Shown here piece by piece: positions 20,235 to 28,810 of a stretch of 64,000 bases of DNA; the stretch's first letter is position 1, and every line of letters starts with the position of its first letter. The notes under the pieces were generated by a model, which saw only the letters and a program-made list of their open reading frames with translations, did not search any database and was not told the DNA's origin. The DNA lies in NCBI RefSeq assembly GCF_009857835.1, contig NZ_WWCL01000002.1:992001-1056000 (forward strand), given 5' to 3'. The translations under genes and the position numbers were made by a program. Origin of the DNA: Duganella fentianensis. Its GTDB lineage: Bacteria > Pseudomonadota > Gammaproteobacteria > Burkholderiales > Burkholderiaceae_D.

Positions 20235-21869
20235 TCAGGCGGCGCGCGGCAACGCCGCCAGCTTGCGCTGCGCCACTCTGGTCTGTGGCGGCATCGTCAG
20301 CACATGGGCTTGTCGCGCCGGTTCATGGTCGAGCCGGAAACCGGCCATCAGCTGGGCCATTTCGCGGCACTGCTCCTGCATGGCCTGTGCGGCCGCAGCA
20401 GCCTGCTCCACCAGTGCCGCATTCTGCTGGGTCACGCCATCCATCTCGCAGATGGCCGCATTCACCTGTTCTATGCCCTGCTCCTGCGCGCTGCTGGCGC
20501 TGCTGATGGCGGCGATGATGCCGGCCACTTCGCCCACCCGCGTAACGATTTCCGACATGGTCACGCCGGCGTCGTGCGCCAGTGCGCTGCCACCTGCAAT
20601 CTGCTCGGCCGATTCGTTGATCAGCAGCTTGATTTCCTTGGCCGCTACCGCGGAGCGCTGGGCCAGATTGCGCACTTCAGACGCCACCACGGCAAAGCCA
20701 CGGCCCTGATCACCGGCCCGCGCTGCTTCCACCGCTGCGTTCAAGGCCAGAATATTGGTCTGGAAAGCGATGCCATCGATCACGCTGGTGATCTCGACGA
20801 TGCGCTGGGCTGCTGCATCGATGTTCTGCATGGTGGCCACCACCTGCGCCACCACGGCACCGCCTTTATCGGCCACTGCCGAAGCCGACACGGCCAGCGC
20901 ATTGGCCGTGCGGGCGTTGCCGCTATTGGCGCGCACCGCCTCGGTCAGTTCCACCATGGCCGATGCGGTTTCTTCCAGCGCGCCGGCCTGATGTTCGGTA
21001 CGCTGCGACAGATCGAGATTGCCGGCCGCAATTTCACGCGAGCTGTAGTCTATGCTGTCGGCGCCGTCGCGCACGCGCCGCACCGTGTGGGCCAGCCGCT
21101 GCGTCATATGGCTCAGAGCATCGAGCAGCTTGCCGATTTCATCGTCGCGCCGGTGCGCGATGCTGCCATGCAGCTGGCCGGCAGCTACCTGCTGCGCCAG
21201 CACCACGGCCTGTTCCAGCGGGCGCACCACGCTGCGCGTCAGCAGCACGGCCAGTGCCACGCCGGTGACCAGTGCCAGTGCACCCAGCACCAGCAACATC
21301 AGGCGGCTCAGGGCAAACTGGCTGGCGCTGTGTTCGGCCAGTTGCTGCGCCTGCTGCTTCTGATAGGCCAGCAGCTGCGTCAGCGCGCCCGTGTAGGCAC
21401 CGGCCACGGCCGGCATGCGCTGCTCCAGCAGATCAGCGACTTCCTGTATGCGGCCGCTGTCCTTGAATTTGAACAGTTCGCTGCGCATGGCCAGATAGGC
21501 CTGCTTATGGCGCGCTACCTGCTGCAGCAAACGGCTCTCCTCTGCATCGCTAGGCAACAGCGCCAGCCGCTGTTCCAGCAGGGCCTGCTGTTTTTCGCCA
21601 GCGTCGAGCTGGGCCTGGAACAGATCGGCCACTTCCAGACTGTCGGCGCGCGCCACCGAGACGGTGCGCAGGCCATTGAGTTCTACGCTGGCCAGCAGTT
21701 CCGAGCCCAGCTGCTGCTTGGCCAGTTTTTCATTGACCAGTATCGAAGTACTGGCATTACCCGTATGTAGACGCCAGAGCGCGACGGCGGACATGCACGC
21801 CATCAGCACCAGCAACAGGCCGAACGAGGCCATGACACGGAAACCAGTATTAAATCGGGGAATATTCAT
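20235..21869 (-). CDS. Methyl-accepting chemotaxis protein (4-helix-bundle sensor)
   Basis: The start chosen is the ATG at 21869 (MNIPRFNTGFRVMASFGLLL), since the open frame extends 23 residues further upstream without resemblance. The 544-residue protein has TM1 at ~11-31, a periplasmic four-helix region, TM2 at ~186-210 (LMLLVLGALALVTGVALAVL), a HAMP domain and a cytoplasmic signalling hairpin with the tip [20 protein letters not shown] and [13 protein letters not shown]. It has no CheR-binding pentapeptide at the C-terminus (ends LAALPRAA). The ligand is unknown. It is convergent with the TonB receptor and divergent from the siaABCD operon. Confidence 0.95.
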   Translation of the reverse strand: MNIPRFNTGFRVMASFGLLLVLMACMSAVALWRLHTGNASTSILVNEKLAKQQLGSELLASVELNGLRTVSVARADSLEVADLFQAQLDAGEKQQALLEQRLALLPSDAEESRLLQQVARHKQAYLAMRSELFKFKDSGRIQEVADLLEQRMPAVAGAYTGALTQLLAYQKQQAQQLAEHSASQFALSRLMLLVLGALALVTGVALAVLLTRSVVRPLEQAVVLAQQVAAGQLHGSIAHRRDDEIGKLLDALSHMTQRLAHTVRRVRDGADSIDYSSREIAAGNLDLSQRTEHQAGALEETASAMVELTEAVRANSGNARTANALAVSASAVADKGGAVVAQVVATMQNIDAAAQRIVEITSVIDGIAFQTNILALNAAVEAARAGDQGRGFAVVASEVRNLAQRSAVAAKEIKLLINESAEQIAGGSALAHDAGVTMSEIVTRVGEVAGIIAAISSASSAQEQGIEQVNAAICEMDGVTQQNAALVEQAAAAAQAMQEQCREMAQLMAGFRLDHEPARQAHVLTMPPQTRVAQRKLAALPRAA

Positions 21870-22037
21870 CGCGTTTTCTAGGGGATGGACTGAGTGAGAA
21901 ACAGGCGGCAGTCTAGTGAGCAAATGTGACGCCATCATTACCTCATGGAAACTATTGGTGCATCAGGCCTATGTAATGAGCAGGTAACAATTTCCCATTA
22001 GCATTACGACCACTAGCCATTACCGGGAAACCCCACC

Positions 22038-23264
22038 GTGGAGTTCAACGCTTCTCGTCACCATCTGCCGCGCTTCCGCCTTTCCACTGCCGCCGACCTG
22101 TGCGTGGAGACGGTGTCGGTCGCGTCCGACACCAGCAATCTGGGCGTGCTGGAACTGTTCACCGAACGGCGCGAGCTGATGAGCTTGCCCGTGCTCGAGC
22201 AGGACCGCCCGATAGGCCTGATCAGCCGCAACATCTTCCTGTCGCAGATGTCCAAGCCTTATTACCACGAGCTGTATGGCAAGAAGAGCTGCATCGCCTT
22301 CATGGACAAGGATCCCCTGATCGTCGATGCGGCCATGAGCATAGAGGAGCTGACCTTCCGCGCCGTCGAATCGGGCGAGAAAGCGCTGGCCGACGGCTTC
22401 ATCGTCAGCCGCGACGGCGGGCTGGCCGGCGTCGGCTTCGGCCTGCAGCTGATGAACGTGGTGGCCAATATGCAGGCCGAGCGGAACCGCCAGATCATGC
22501 ACAGCATCGCCTACGCCAGCGTGATCCAGCGTTCGCTGCTGCGCCCCTCCGATCTGGCGCTGGCCGCCGCGGTGGCCGATGCCCACCTCGAATGGCAGCC
22601 GCGTGACGTGGTAGGCGGCGACTTCTACCATTTTGCCCAGTATCCGCAAGGCTGGTTCGGTGCGATTGCCGATTGCACGGGCCATGGCGTGCCCGGTGCC
22701 TTCATGACGCTGATCACCTCCTCCATCCTGTCGCAGGCTCTGCAGCAGCAAGGGCCAGCCGATCCTGCCGCCCTGCTGGCCGAAGTCAGCCGCGGTGTCA
22801 AAAGCATGCTGGGTCAGCAGGACGGCAGCAGCGGCGCCAGCAGTTCCAACGACGGCATGGACGCCGGCTTCATCTGGTATGAGCATGCCAGCCGCACCCT
22901 GCATTACGCAGGCGCGCGCATGGCGCTCTACCTGCTCGAAGCAGATGGCGCTGCCATCCAGAGCATAGACGGCGACCGCATGGGTGTGGGCTATACGGAT
23001 ACGCCGGCCGACTACCAGTGGCACAACATCAGCGTGGCCGTGCCACCGGGCAGCCTGCTGCTGCTCACCACCGATGGCCTGATCGACCAGATCGGCGGCA
23101 GCCGCGACATCGCCTATGGTAAACGGCGCATGCGCGATGCCCTGCTGGCCCAGCGCCACGCCAGCGCCGCACAGGCTGGCGCCGCCCTGCTGGCGGACTT
23201 CCTCGCGTGGCAAGGCAGCCAGCCGCGCCGCGACGACCTGACCTTTTTCGTTTTCCGCCCTTAG
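22038..23264 (+). CDS. siaA: SiaA-like PP2C (SpoIIE-type) phosphatase with N-terminal CBS-like module
   Basis: A 408-residue soluble protein starting at GTG 22038, nine bases after GGGAA. Residues ~10-150 form a CBS-pair-like module (SLPVLEQDRPIGLISRNIFL and KPYYHELYGKKSCIAFMDKD), known from the N-terminus of some GGDEF/EAL proteins. A short coiled segment (NMQAERNRQIMHSIAYA) leads to a PP2C-type phosphatase with VIQRSLL, RDVVGGDFYHF, IADCTGHGVPGAFMTL, LLLTTDGLID and RRDDLTFFVF, so the metal-binding aspartates are present. It occupies the SiaA slot and should dephosphorylate SiaC. Unlike P. aeruginosa SiaA it has no membrane helices or HAMP, so its input must be cytosolic. The gene ends against the siaB ribosome-binding site. 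Confidence 0.85.
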   Translation: MEFNASRHHLPRFRLSTAADLCVETVSVASDTSNLGVLELFTERRELMSLPVLEQDRPIGLISRNIFLSQMSKPYYHELYGKKSCIAFMDKDPLIVDAAMSIEELTFRAVESGEKALADGFIVSRDGGLAGVGFGLQLMNVVANMQAERNRQIMHSIAYASVIQRSLLRPSDLALAAAVADAHLEWQPRDVVGGDFYHFAQYPQGWFGAIADCTGHGVPGAFMTLITSSILSQALQQQGPADPAALLAEVSRGVKSMLGQQDGSSGASSSNDGMDAGFIWYEHASRTLHYAGARMALYLLEADGAAIQSIDGDRMGVGYTDTPADYQWHNISVAVPPGSLLLLTTDGLIDQIGGSRDIAYGKRRMRDALLAQRHASAAQAGAALLADFLAWQGSQPRRDDLTFFVFRP

Positions 23265-23273
23265 GAGCACCCT

Positions 23274-23831
23274 TTGCTGTACGAAGAATTCAACGACTTC
23301 TGGGATGTGGCCCGCAAGCGCCACATCATCTTCTTCTACGTGGGCTATTTCTCGCAGCACGTGGTGGCCGCCATTTCCGAAACCATCAAGGCACGGCTGG
23401 ATACGGCCGGTGCTGCCGGGCCTACGCGGCGCCGCATCTTTTCCTCGTTCGTGGAAATGTCGCAGAACATCATGCACTACTCGTCCGACACGCTTACGCC
23501 GGGGCAGGAAACCACGGGCCAGATGCGCCGTGGCTCGTTCTGCATAGGCATGAAGGACGACAGCTTCTTCCTGCTGTGTGCCAATCCCGTCGACAGCACC
23601 AATGTGGAACGCATACGCCAGCGTCTCGAGCCGCTGCACAGCATGACCATGGACGAAATCAAGACTGCCTATAAAAAAGCCTTGCGCGACGAGGCCCCGA
23701 GCGACAGCAAGGGCGCCGGTCTGGGCTTTCTGACCATGGCGCGCGACGCCAGCGAGCCGCTCGAATTCGAATTCGTGCAGGAAGCCCATGCGCCCGACAC
23801 CACGGTGTTCTGCATCAAGGCGATTATCTAA
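23274..23831 (+). CDS. siaB: SiaB-family protein kinase (DUF6272)
   Basis: A 185-residue protein starting with TTG 23274, six bases after AGGAG (23263-23267), which itself overlaps the siaA stop codon. It matches SiaB: LYEEFNDFWDVARKRHIIFF, then FVGYFSQ-like YVGYFSQHVVAAI, RRIFSSFVEMSQNIMHYSSD (the HATPase N-box equivalent), SKGAGLGFLTMAR (ATP lid region) and TVFCIKAII at the end. SiaB phosphorylates SiaC on a Ser/Thr, switching off the SiaC-SiaD complex. It lies second in a tight four-gene operon, 9 bp after siaA and 18 bp before siaC. Family assignment is by motif and gene order. Confidence 0.9.
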   Translation: MLYEEFNDFWDVARKRHIIFFYVGYFSQHVVAAISETIKARLDTAGAAGPTRRRIFSSFVEMSQNIMHYSSDTLTPGQETTGQMRRGSFCIGMKDDSFFLLCANPVDSTNVERIRQRLEPLHSMTMDEIKTAYKKALRDEAPSDSKGAGLGFLTMARDASEPLEFEFVQEAHAPDTTVFCIKAII

Positions 23832-23849
23832 TTCAGTACTGGAACCGTT

Positions 23850-24239
23850 ATGCAAGCACTCTATCTCTGCGCCACCCCTACCTCGCCGGAAGTCGATTTC
23901 CGCTTTGAACAGCATAGCCTGTCGATCAAGGGTGAATCCTATCCGGAAAATGCCGCAGCCTTCTACAGCCCTCTGATCGAACAGGTGCAGCAGTATCTGG
24001 CCGGCTGCGATGGCCAGAGCATCAGCGTGAATGTCTCGCTGGCCTACTTCAACAGCTCCAGCACCAAGATGCTGTTCGCCTTCTTCGACGCGCTGAATCA
24101 GGCGGCCATGGCCGGTAACGAGGTCTGCCTGAACTGGTACCACGACGAGGATGATGACACCATCCTCGAATTCGGCGAAGAACTGCGCGACGATTTCGCC
24201 GCGCTGGACTTCCGCGCCCATGCTGTGAGTGGCCAGTAA
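23850..24239 (+). CDS. siaC: SiaC-family partner-switch protein (DUF1987)
   Basis: A 129-residue small protein, preceded by GGAACC. The blocks TSPEVDFRFEQHSLSIKGES and YPENAAAFYSPLI, then SISVNVSLAYFNSSSTKM, and VCLNWYHDEDDDTILEFGEE match DUF1987/SiaC, a STAS-like-fold protein that binds and activates SiaD when unphosphorylated. The loop YFNSSSTK at 66-73 corresponds to the loop that carries the phosphorylated threonine (Thr68) in P. aeruginosa SiaC; here Ser69 may take that position, a point that needs an alignment. Its TAA overlaps the siaD ATG (TAATG), consistent with stoichiometric SiaC-SiaD production. Confidence 0.9.
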   Translation: MQALYLCATPTSPEVDFRFEQHSLSIKGESYPENAAAFYSPLIEQVQQYLAGCDGQSISVNVSLAYFNSSSTKMLFAFFDALNQAAMAGNEVCLNWYHDEDDDTILEFGEELRDDFAALDFRAHAVSGQ

Positions 24240-24994
24240 TGCAGCGCCCCGCCGCCCGCGCCGAAGCCGATCTGTTCGCACTGGAGAGTGCGGCACTGGC
24301 GCAGGCGCGCGCCGCCCATGACGATGCGCAGGCCGATACCCGTGCCGCGCTGGCCGCCCTGATCAATCATTACGAGCGCCTGATGCGCGAGAGCCGCCGC
24401 CTGATCCGCCGCAGCGACCGCGCCGAACTCGATATGAACCAGATGAACCGCCAGCTGCACGAACTGGCGCAGCAGCTGGAATACCGCGCCACGCATGACA
24501 CGCTGACGGGTGCGCTGAACCGCGGCGCCATCATCGAATGCGCCACGCGGGCGCTGGCACAGGGCGATCTGGCCCTGATCGTGCTCGATATCGATCACTT
24601 CAAATGGGTCAATGATGATTTCGGCCATCCGGCCGGCGATATGGTGATCCAGACCGTCGTGGCCTGTCTGCAGCGGCTACTGGGAGCGCAGGCCAGCATA
24701 GGCCGCGTGGGCGGGGAAGAATTTTCCGTCGTCTGGCCGACCAGCGAGCTGGCCGAGGCATTGACGGTGGCCCAGAGCATCTGCGATGCGATAGCCGATC
24801 AGGTGTTCGCGGCACCTATCAACCGCCAGATCACGGCCAGCGTAGGCGTCAGCTGGGCTGCATGCGGCAGCAGCTTCGAATCCATCTACAGCCATGCCGA
24901 CGAAGCGCTGTATGCGGCCAAGCGGGCCGGCCGCAACTGCGTGCGCAGCCACGTAGGCGAAGAACTCAACCCGCTGCTGTTCGCCGCCGCCTGA
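24239..24994 (+). CDS. siaD: SiaD-type diguanylate cyclase
   Basis: A 251-residue soluble GGDEF protein. An N-terminal helical stalk (~1-85; EADLFALESAALAQARAAHD, then LINHYERLMRESRRLIRRSD) precedes the cyclase domain: THDTLTGALNRGAI, IVLDIDHFKWVNDDFGHPAG and GRVGGEEF at 155-162, with the active-site GGEEF intact. The position where an inhibitory RxxD would sit reads GAQA, so product feedback at the I-site is predicted absent and control should rest on SiaC. The stalk is where SiaC binds in the known complex. It ends the siaABCD operon, 15 bp before the convergent regA-type gene. Confidence 0.92.
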   Translation: MQRPAARAEADLFALESAALAQARAAHDDAQADTRAALAALINHYERLMRESRRLIRRSDRAELDMNQMNRQLHELAQQLEYRATHDTLTGALNRGAIIECATRALAQGDLALIVLDIDHFKWVNDDFGHPAGDMVIQTVVACLQRLLGAQASIGRVGGEEFSVVWPTSELAEALTVAQSICDAIADQVFAAPINRQITASVGVSWAACGSSFESIYSHADEALYAAKRAGRNCVRSHVGEELNPLLFAAA

Positions 24995-25009
24995 GGCCGG
25001 GGCTGCCCC

Positions 25010-25549
25010 CTATTTGACGCGCTGTTTTTCCAGCTTGCGTGCCAGCGTGCGGCGGTGCATGCCGAGCCGGCGCGCTGCCTCGGAAATATTGAAATCCGTT
25101 TCCGCCAGCACGGTATGAATATGCTCCCACTCCAGCGTTTTCACGGAGGTGGCGCGATTGGTCAGTTCCAGCTCGGCCGCCCCTGCCACATGTTCGAACG
25201 CGGCTTCGATATCGTCCGTGTTGGATGGCTTGGCCAGATACTGGCAGGCGCCCAGCTTGATGGCTTCCACTGCCGTATTGATGCTGGCGAAGCCCGTCAG
25301 CACCACAATCAGCATGGCAGCATCGTGCTGGTGCAGCATCTGCACACAGGCCAGTCCCGATGAATTGCCCTTGAGTTTGAGATCGACCACCGCGTAGCCG
25401 GGACTATGTTCCACCAGCACGGCGCTGGCTTCATCCACATTTTCCGCCAGCAGTACTTTGTAGCCGCGCCGCTCGAACGAGCGGCTCAGCGTACGGGCGA
25501 ACGCTGCATCGTCTTCGACCAGCAGCAGTACGCGTTGTTCAATAGTCAT
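25010..25549 (-). CDS. regA: RegA/PrrA/ActR-type response regulator
   Basis: A 179-residue two-domain regulator. The receiver (1-120) has LLLVEDDAAFARTL and phosphoacceptor Asp56 (YAVVDLKLKGNSSG), the latter loop being typical of RegA/PrrA. A Fis-type helix-turn-helix closes the protein (FNISEAARRLGMHRRTLARK, then LEKQRVK), near-identical to the very conserved RegA DNA-binding motif. The proline-rich linker of alphaproteobacterial RegA is missing here. RegA proteins redirect respiration and redox metabolism. It overlaps the kinase gene by 11 bp and ends the cyo-SURF1-regB operon, suggesting it governs the oxidase genes. Confidence 0.92.
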   Translation of the reverse strand: MTIEQRVLLLVEDDAAFARTLSRSFERRGYKVLLAENVDEASAVLVEHSPGYAVVDLKLKGNSSGLACVQMLHQHDAAMLIVVLTGFASINTAVEAIKLGACQYLAKPSNTDDIEAAFEHVAGAAELELTNRATSVKTLEWEHIHTVLAETDFNISEAARRLGMHRRTLARKLEKQRVK

Positions 25550-26915
25550 GTTGTTGCGTTTCCGATTTGATTTCTATCGCCGATACGGGCAGCGTCAGGC
25601 GCACTACCGCCCCGCCTTGCGGCAGGTTATGCGCCGTAACGGCACCGCCCAGCGTACGCGCCACGTTCACCACCAGGAACAGGCCAAGGCCACCACCGGG
25701 GCGGCCCTTACTCGAATTATAGGGCTTACCGAACTGCGCGAGTATATTCGCGGGAAAACCGGGGCCCGCATCCGTCACCTGCAGCACCAGCATACCCTGC
25801 TCGCACGAGGCTTCCAGCCGCAGCCAGTGCGGCGACGCTTCCAGCGCATTATCGAGCACATTGCAGATCATCTGCTTGAGCGTGGAATCGGATACCACGG
25901 GAAAATCGGGCGCTATGCGCTTGTCGAAAATGAATTGCACCACAGGGCGGCCATAGCGCCACTCGGCCACCGTCTCGTCGAGGAAGGTCAGGATGGTGGT
26001 GGCCGCCGACGATTCGCCGCGCGCTTCACCGGCCGACAGCAGAATGCCGCTGACGATGCTCTTGCAGCGTTTGAGCTGGGTCTGCATTTCCGCCACGTCG
26101 CCCAGCAGTTCGGGATTGTTCTTGAACTCGGGCATACGCTTCCAGTCACCGAGAATCACGGCCAGCGTGGCCAGCGGCGTACCCAGTTCGTGCGCCGCGC
26201 CGGAAGCCAGCAAGCCCATACGGATGATGTGCTCTTCTTCGGCCGCACGCTGGCGCAGGTCGGCCAGCTTGGCCGAACTGGCCCGCACATTGTCGCTAAT
26301 GCGGGTGATGAACACCACCAGCAGCGCTGCGTCGAGCACGAAGCACAGCAGCATGCCCTGCACGTACAGGCTGGAGATGCCGTTGGCGTGGTCCAGCGGC
26401 AGCGTGAGCGGCTGGGAGAACAGGGCCAGACCGGCAATACAGGCGCCCGTCACGCCCACGATCACCCAGGTGGACCAGCGCTCCAGCAGCACGGCACCGA
26501 GTATCACCTGCAGCAGATAAAGGAAGACGAAGGGATTGGTGGCGCCGCCGCTCAGGTAGAGCTGGGCCGTCAGGCTGGCCACATCGACCAGCAGCGCCAG
26601 TAGCAGCTCGCCGTTCGAAACCACCTGATTTTCCTGCCAGCGCAGGGTGCTGGCGATATTGAAGGCGATCAGGCAGGCCAGCACATTGAGCATCAGCGCC
26701 ATCGGCAGCGCCACGTCGTACACCAGCGAGGCGATCGAAATCGTGGTGATCTGCCCCACCACGGCGATCCAGCGCAGCTGGATCAGCTGCTGCATATTCT
26801 GGTGGCCCGCCGCGTGGGTGATGGTGCTGGCCGCCTGCGTGCTGTCCGCAGCCTGCGCCGCTACCGTGCCATGCGCAGGCTGTTTGCTCGCTTGCTCCGC
26901 AGTGTGTTGTGCCAT
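25539..26915 (-). CDS. regB: RegB/PrrB-type redox-sensing histidine kinase
   Basis: The ATG at 26915 is chosen; the one at 26957 would overlap the SURF1 gene and has no advantage, whereas GGCGGGA precedes 26915. The 458-residue protein has six hydrophobic segments (~50-210) with the ubiquinone-binding motif GGATNPF at 123-129, the GGxxNPF signature of RegB. The H-box is SGAAHELGTPLATLAVI with His242. Cys284 (LKRCKSIVSG) sits where the redox-active cysteine (Cys265 of R. capsulatus) lies. The catalytic domain ends in GGGLGLFLVVNVARTLGG. It should read the quinone pool redox state and phosphorylate RegA. Its location inside the quinol oxidase operon gives a direct feedback logic. Confidence 0.93.
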   Translation of the reverse strand: MAQHTAEQASKQPAHGTVAAQAADSTQAASTITHAAGHQNMQQLIQLRWIAVVGQITTISIASLVYDVALPMALMLNVLACLIAFNIASTLRWQENQVVSNGELLLALLVDVASLTAQLYLSGGATNPFVFLYLLQVILGAVLLERWSTWVIVGVTGACIAGLALFSQPLTLPLDHANGISSLYVQGMLLCFVLDAALLVVFITRISDNVRASSAKLADLRQRAAEEEHIIRMGLLASGAAHELGTPLATLAVILGDWKRMPEFKNNPELLGDVAEMQTQLKRCKSIVSGILLSAGEARGESSAATTILTFLDETVAEWRYGRPVVQFIFDKRIAPDFPVVSDSTLKQMICNVLDNALEASPHWLRLEASCEQGMLVLQVTDAGPGFPANILAQFGKPYNSSKGRPGGGLGLFLVVNVARTLGGAVTAHNLPQGGAVVRLTLPVSAIEIKSETQQHDY

Positions 26916-26931
26916 TCCCGCCTTCTCATCA

Positions 26932-27792
26932 TCAAGCTCTGTTCCAGCGCCGCGCATCGCGCGACATCCACCAGGCGATGCCGGCCACCATCAGTGCCAG
27001 CCCGTACCAGGTGAGAGCATAAACCAAATGATTGTTGGGGAAGGAAATTACTGTCAGCCCGCCCACCGGATGGGCTAGCGAACTGCCCGCGCCCTGCCGG
27101 TCCGAAGGCCGCAGCGCTTCGGCGTCACTACCGGCCTGCAGCGCCGCCAGCCGCTGCTCGGCTGGTGCATCGGCATCGACAAAATATGGTGCAACGCTAC
27201 CCTGCTTCAGACCCAGCGCAGCCGCCATGGCCGCCACATCGCGCGAATACCAGCGGCCAGCCGCCGCATCATTGGCACGTAAAAAGCCGCCACGGGTTTC
27301 GCTGATGCGCAGCAGGCCCGTCACGCTGACGGCGGGACCGCCCGCCGTCGCCGCCTTGCATGCCTGATCGCCCGCGCGGACCGGCGCAGGTAGCTCACGT
27401 GCCGCTTCGGCGCTGACGAAGCCGCGATTGACCAGCACCACCGAACCATCGACCTGACACAAGGGCGTCACCAGCCAGTAGCCGCTGCCCAGTGCCGTGA
27501 CGGCCTGCACCTTGCTGGTCAGTTCGTACAGCAGCACGCCATTCAGCAGCACATGGCGGTACTCATCACTGGCAGCAGTGATCTGCGCCCAGTGGCTGGG
27601 CGGCGGAGGGAAATCCGGCTCTGCGTGGACCCGCTGGTTCACCCTTTCGATCAAGTCCAGCTTCCATTGCAGCCGGTAGACTTGCCAGGTGCCTAAAGCG
27701 AAAAAGCCTGCACACAGCAGGCTTGCAATCGCTAGCAGGACAACACGCAAAGCCCGGTTGCGCTGGGGCGCCGGACTTTGCGTAGCCATCAT
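26932..27792 (-). CDS. SURF1 family cytochrome oxidase biogenesis protein
   Basis: A 286-residue protein with an N-terminal membrane helix (LRVVLLAIASLLCAGFFALG) followed by the SURF1 signature (TWQVYRLQWKLDLIERVNQR) and a second helix at the C-terminus (HLVYALTWYGLALMVAGIAW, with the conserved NNHLVYALTWYGLA). Other blocks: YRHVLLNGVLL, VLVNRGFV and GLLRISETRGGF. SURF1 aids heme insertion into heme-copper oxidases. It starts in a TAATG overlap with the cyoD stop and is placed to serve the adjacent bo3 oxidase. No heme O synthase (cyoE) is seen in the window. Confidence 0.93.
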   Translation of the reverse strand: MMATQSPAPQRNRALRVVLLAIASLLCAGFFALGTWQVYRLQWKLDLIERVNQRVHAEPDFPPPPSHWAQITAASDEYRHVLLNGVLLYELTSKVQAVTALGSGYWLVTPLCQVDGSVVLVNRGFVSAEAARELPAPVRAGDQACKAATAGGPAVSVTGLLRISETRGGFLRANDAAAGRWYSRDVAAMAAALGLKQGSVAPYFVDADAPAEQRLAALQAGSDAEALRPSDRQGAGSSLAHPVGGLTVISFPNNHLVYALTWYGLALMVAGIAWWMSRDARRWNRA

Positions 27793-28199
27793 TACATTGC
27801 GTGCGTGGCTTCGGTCATGCCAGGCATCATGTTGTGGTTCAGGTGGTACATGACCCAGATCGAACCGCTCATGGCGATCACGACCATCATCACCGTGAAC
27901 AGCAGAGCCAGCATATTCCAGCCGCCTTCCGACTTCGAGTTCATGTGCAGGAAGTAGATCATGTGGACCACGATCTGCACGGCGCCCAGTGCCAGCAGCA
28001 CGAAGGCTGCCGTGCTGGAGCTGGCAAACACTTTGCCCATCACCAGCCAGAACGGAATTGCCGTCAGAATGACCGACAGAATGAAGCCAGTGGCATAGCT
28101 GCCCAGGCTGCCGTGGTCGTGGTCGTCATGGTGGCCGTGGCCGTGACCATGATCGTCATGGCCGTGGCCATGGTCGTGTGCGTGCTTGTGATCGCTCAT
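27792..28199 (-). CDS. cyoD: Cytochrome o ubiquinol oxidase subunit IV, with histidine-rich N-terminus
   Basis: The start is the ATG at 28199, overlapping the cyoC stop by four bases (ATGA). The 135-residue product has three membrane helices (YATGFILSVILTAIPFWLVM, FVLLALGAVQIVVHMIYFLH, MLALLFTVMMVVIAMSGSIW) with the conserved HMIYFLHMN. Residues 1-30 contain 13 histidines in D/G/H repeats (HDHGHGHDDHGHGHGHHDDH), far more than in E. coli CyoD (109 residues in total), hinting at metal binding or chaperone-like copper capture at the cytoplasmic N-terminus. CyoD assists CuB assembly in the bo3 oxidase. It lies between cyoC and SURF1 in the operon. Confidence 0.95.
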   Translation of the reverse strand: MSDHKHAHDHGHGHDDHGHGHGHHDDHDHGSLGSYATGFILSVILTAIPFWLVMGKVFASSSTAAFVLLALGAVQIVVHMIYFLHMNSKSEGGWNMLALLFTVMMVVIAMSGSIWVMYHLNHNMMPGMTEATHAM

Positions 28200-28810
28200 G
28201 GCAGAACTCCCATCAGGTAGACAAAGGTGAATACGCCGATCCAGACCACGTCCAGGAAGTGCCAGAACATCGACAGGCACATCAGACGACGGTTGTTTTC
28301 AGGCGTCAGACCGTGTTTCTTCAGCTGGAACATCAGCGTCACCAGCCAGACGATACCGAAGCTGACGTGCAGACCGTGGGTACCGACCAGTGCGAAGAAC
28401 GAGGTCAGGAAACCGCTACGCTGCGGGCCGGCACCTTCGTGGATCAGGTGCACGAACTCGTACAGTTCGAGGTAGATAAAGCCGCAGCCCAGCAGGCCGG
28501 TTACGGCCAGCCAGATCAGCACCAGACGCAGATTTTTCTTCTGCATTTCCAGCATGGCAAAGCCATAGGTGATCGAGGACAGCAGCAGCAGCGAAGTGTT
28601 CAGCGCCACCAGTGGCAGATCGAACAGTTCGGCGCCCGATGGGCCGCCAGCGTAGTTACGGCCCAGTACAGCATAGGTCGCAAACAGACAGGCGAAGATC
28701 AGGCAGTCGCTCATCAGGTACAGCCAGAAGCCCAGCAGCGTGCCGTTCTCTGGATGGTGCTCGCGCACGAAGAAGCGCGAGCTTACGTCGGTAGCGGTGG
28801 TATTAGACAT
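28196..28810 (-). CDS. cyoC: Cytochrome o ubiquinol oxidase subunit III
   Basis: A 204-residue protein with five hydrophobic segments, the normal CyoC length. Recognisable blocks are [24 protein letters not shown] (residues 28-47), [14 protein letters not shown], and at the end [20 protein letters not shown] and [20 protein letters not shown]. It overlaps cyoB by eight bases and cyoD by four, so translation of the three is tightly coupled. It is a structural subunit of the proton-pumping quinol oxidase in the inner membrane. Confidence 0.97.
   Translation of the reverse strand: MSNTTATDVSSRFFVREHHPENGTLLGFWLYLMSDCLIFACLFATYAVLGRNYAGGPSGAELFDLPLVALNTSLLLLSSITYGFAMLEMQKKNLRLVLIWLAVTGLLGCGFIYLELYEFVHLIHEGAGPQRSGFLTSFFALVGTHGLHVSFGIVWLVTLMFQLKKHGLTPENNRRLMCLSMFWHFLDVVWIGVFTFVYLMGVLP

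Noticed and set aside
22020..24296. 758-codon reverse-strand open frame across siaABC
   Set aside because: Spans three well-defined genes on the other strand and has no recognisable domain.
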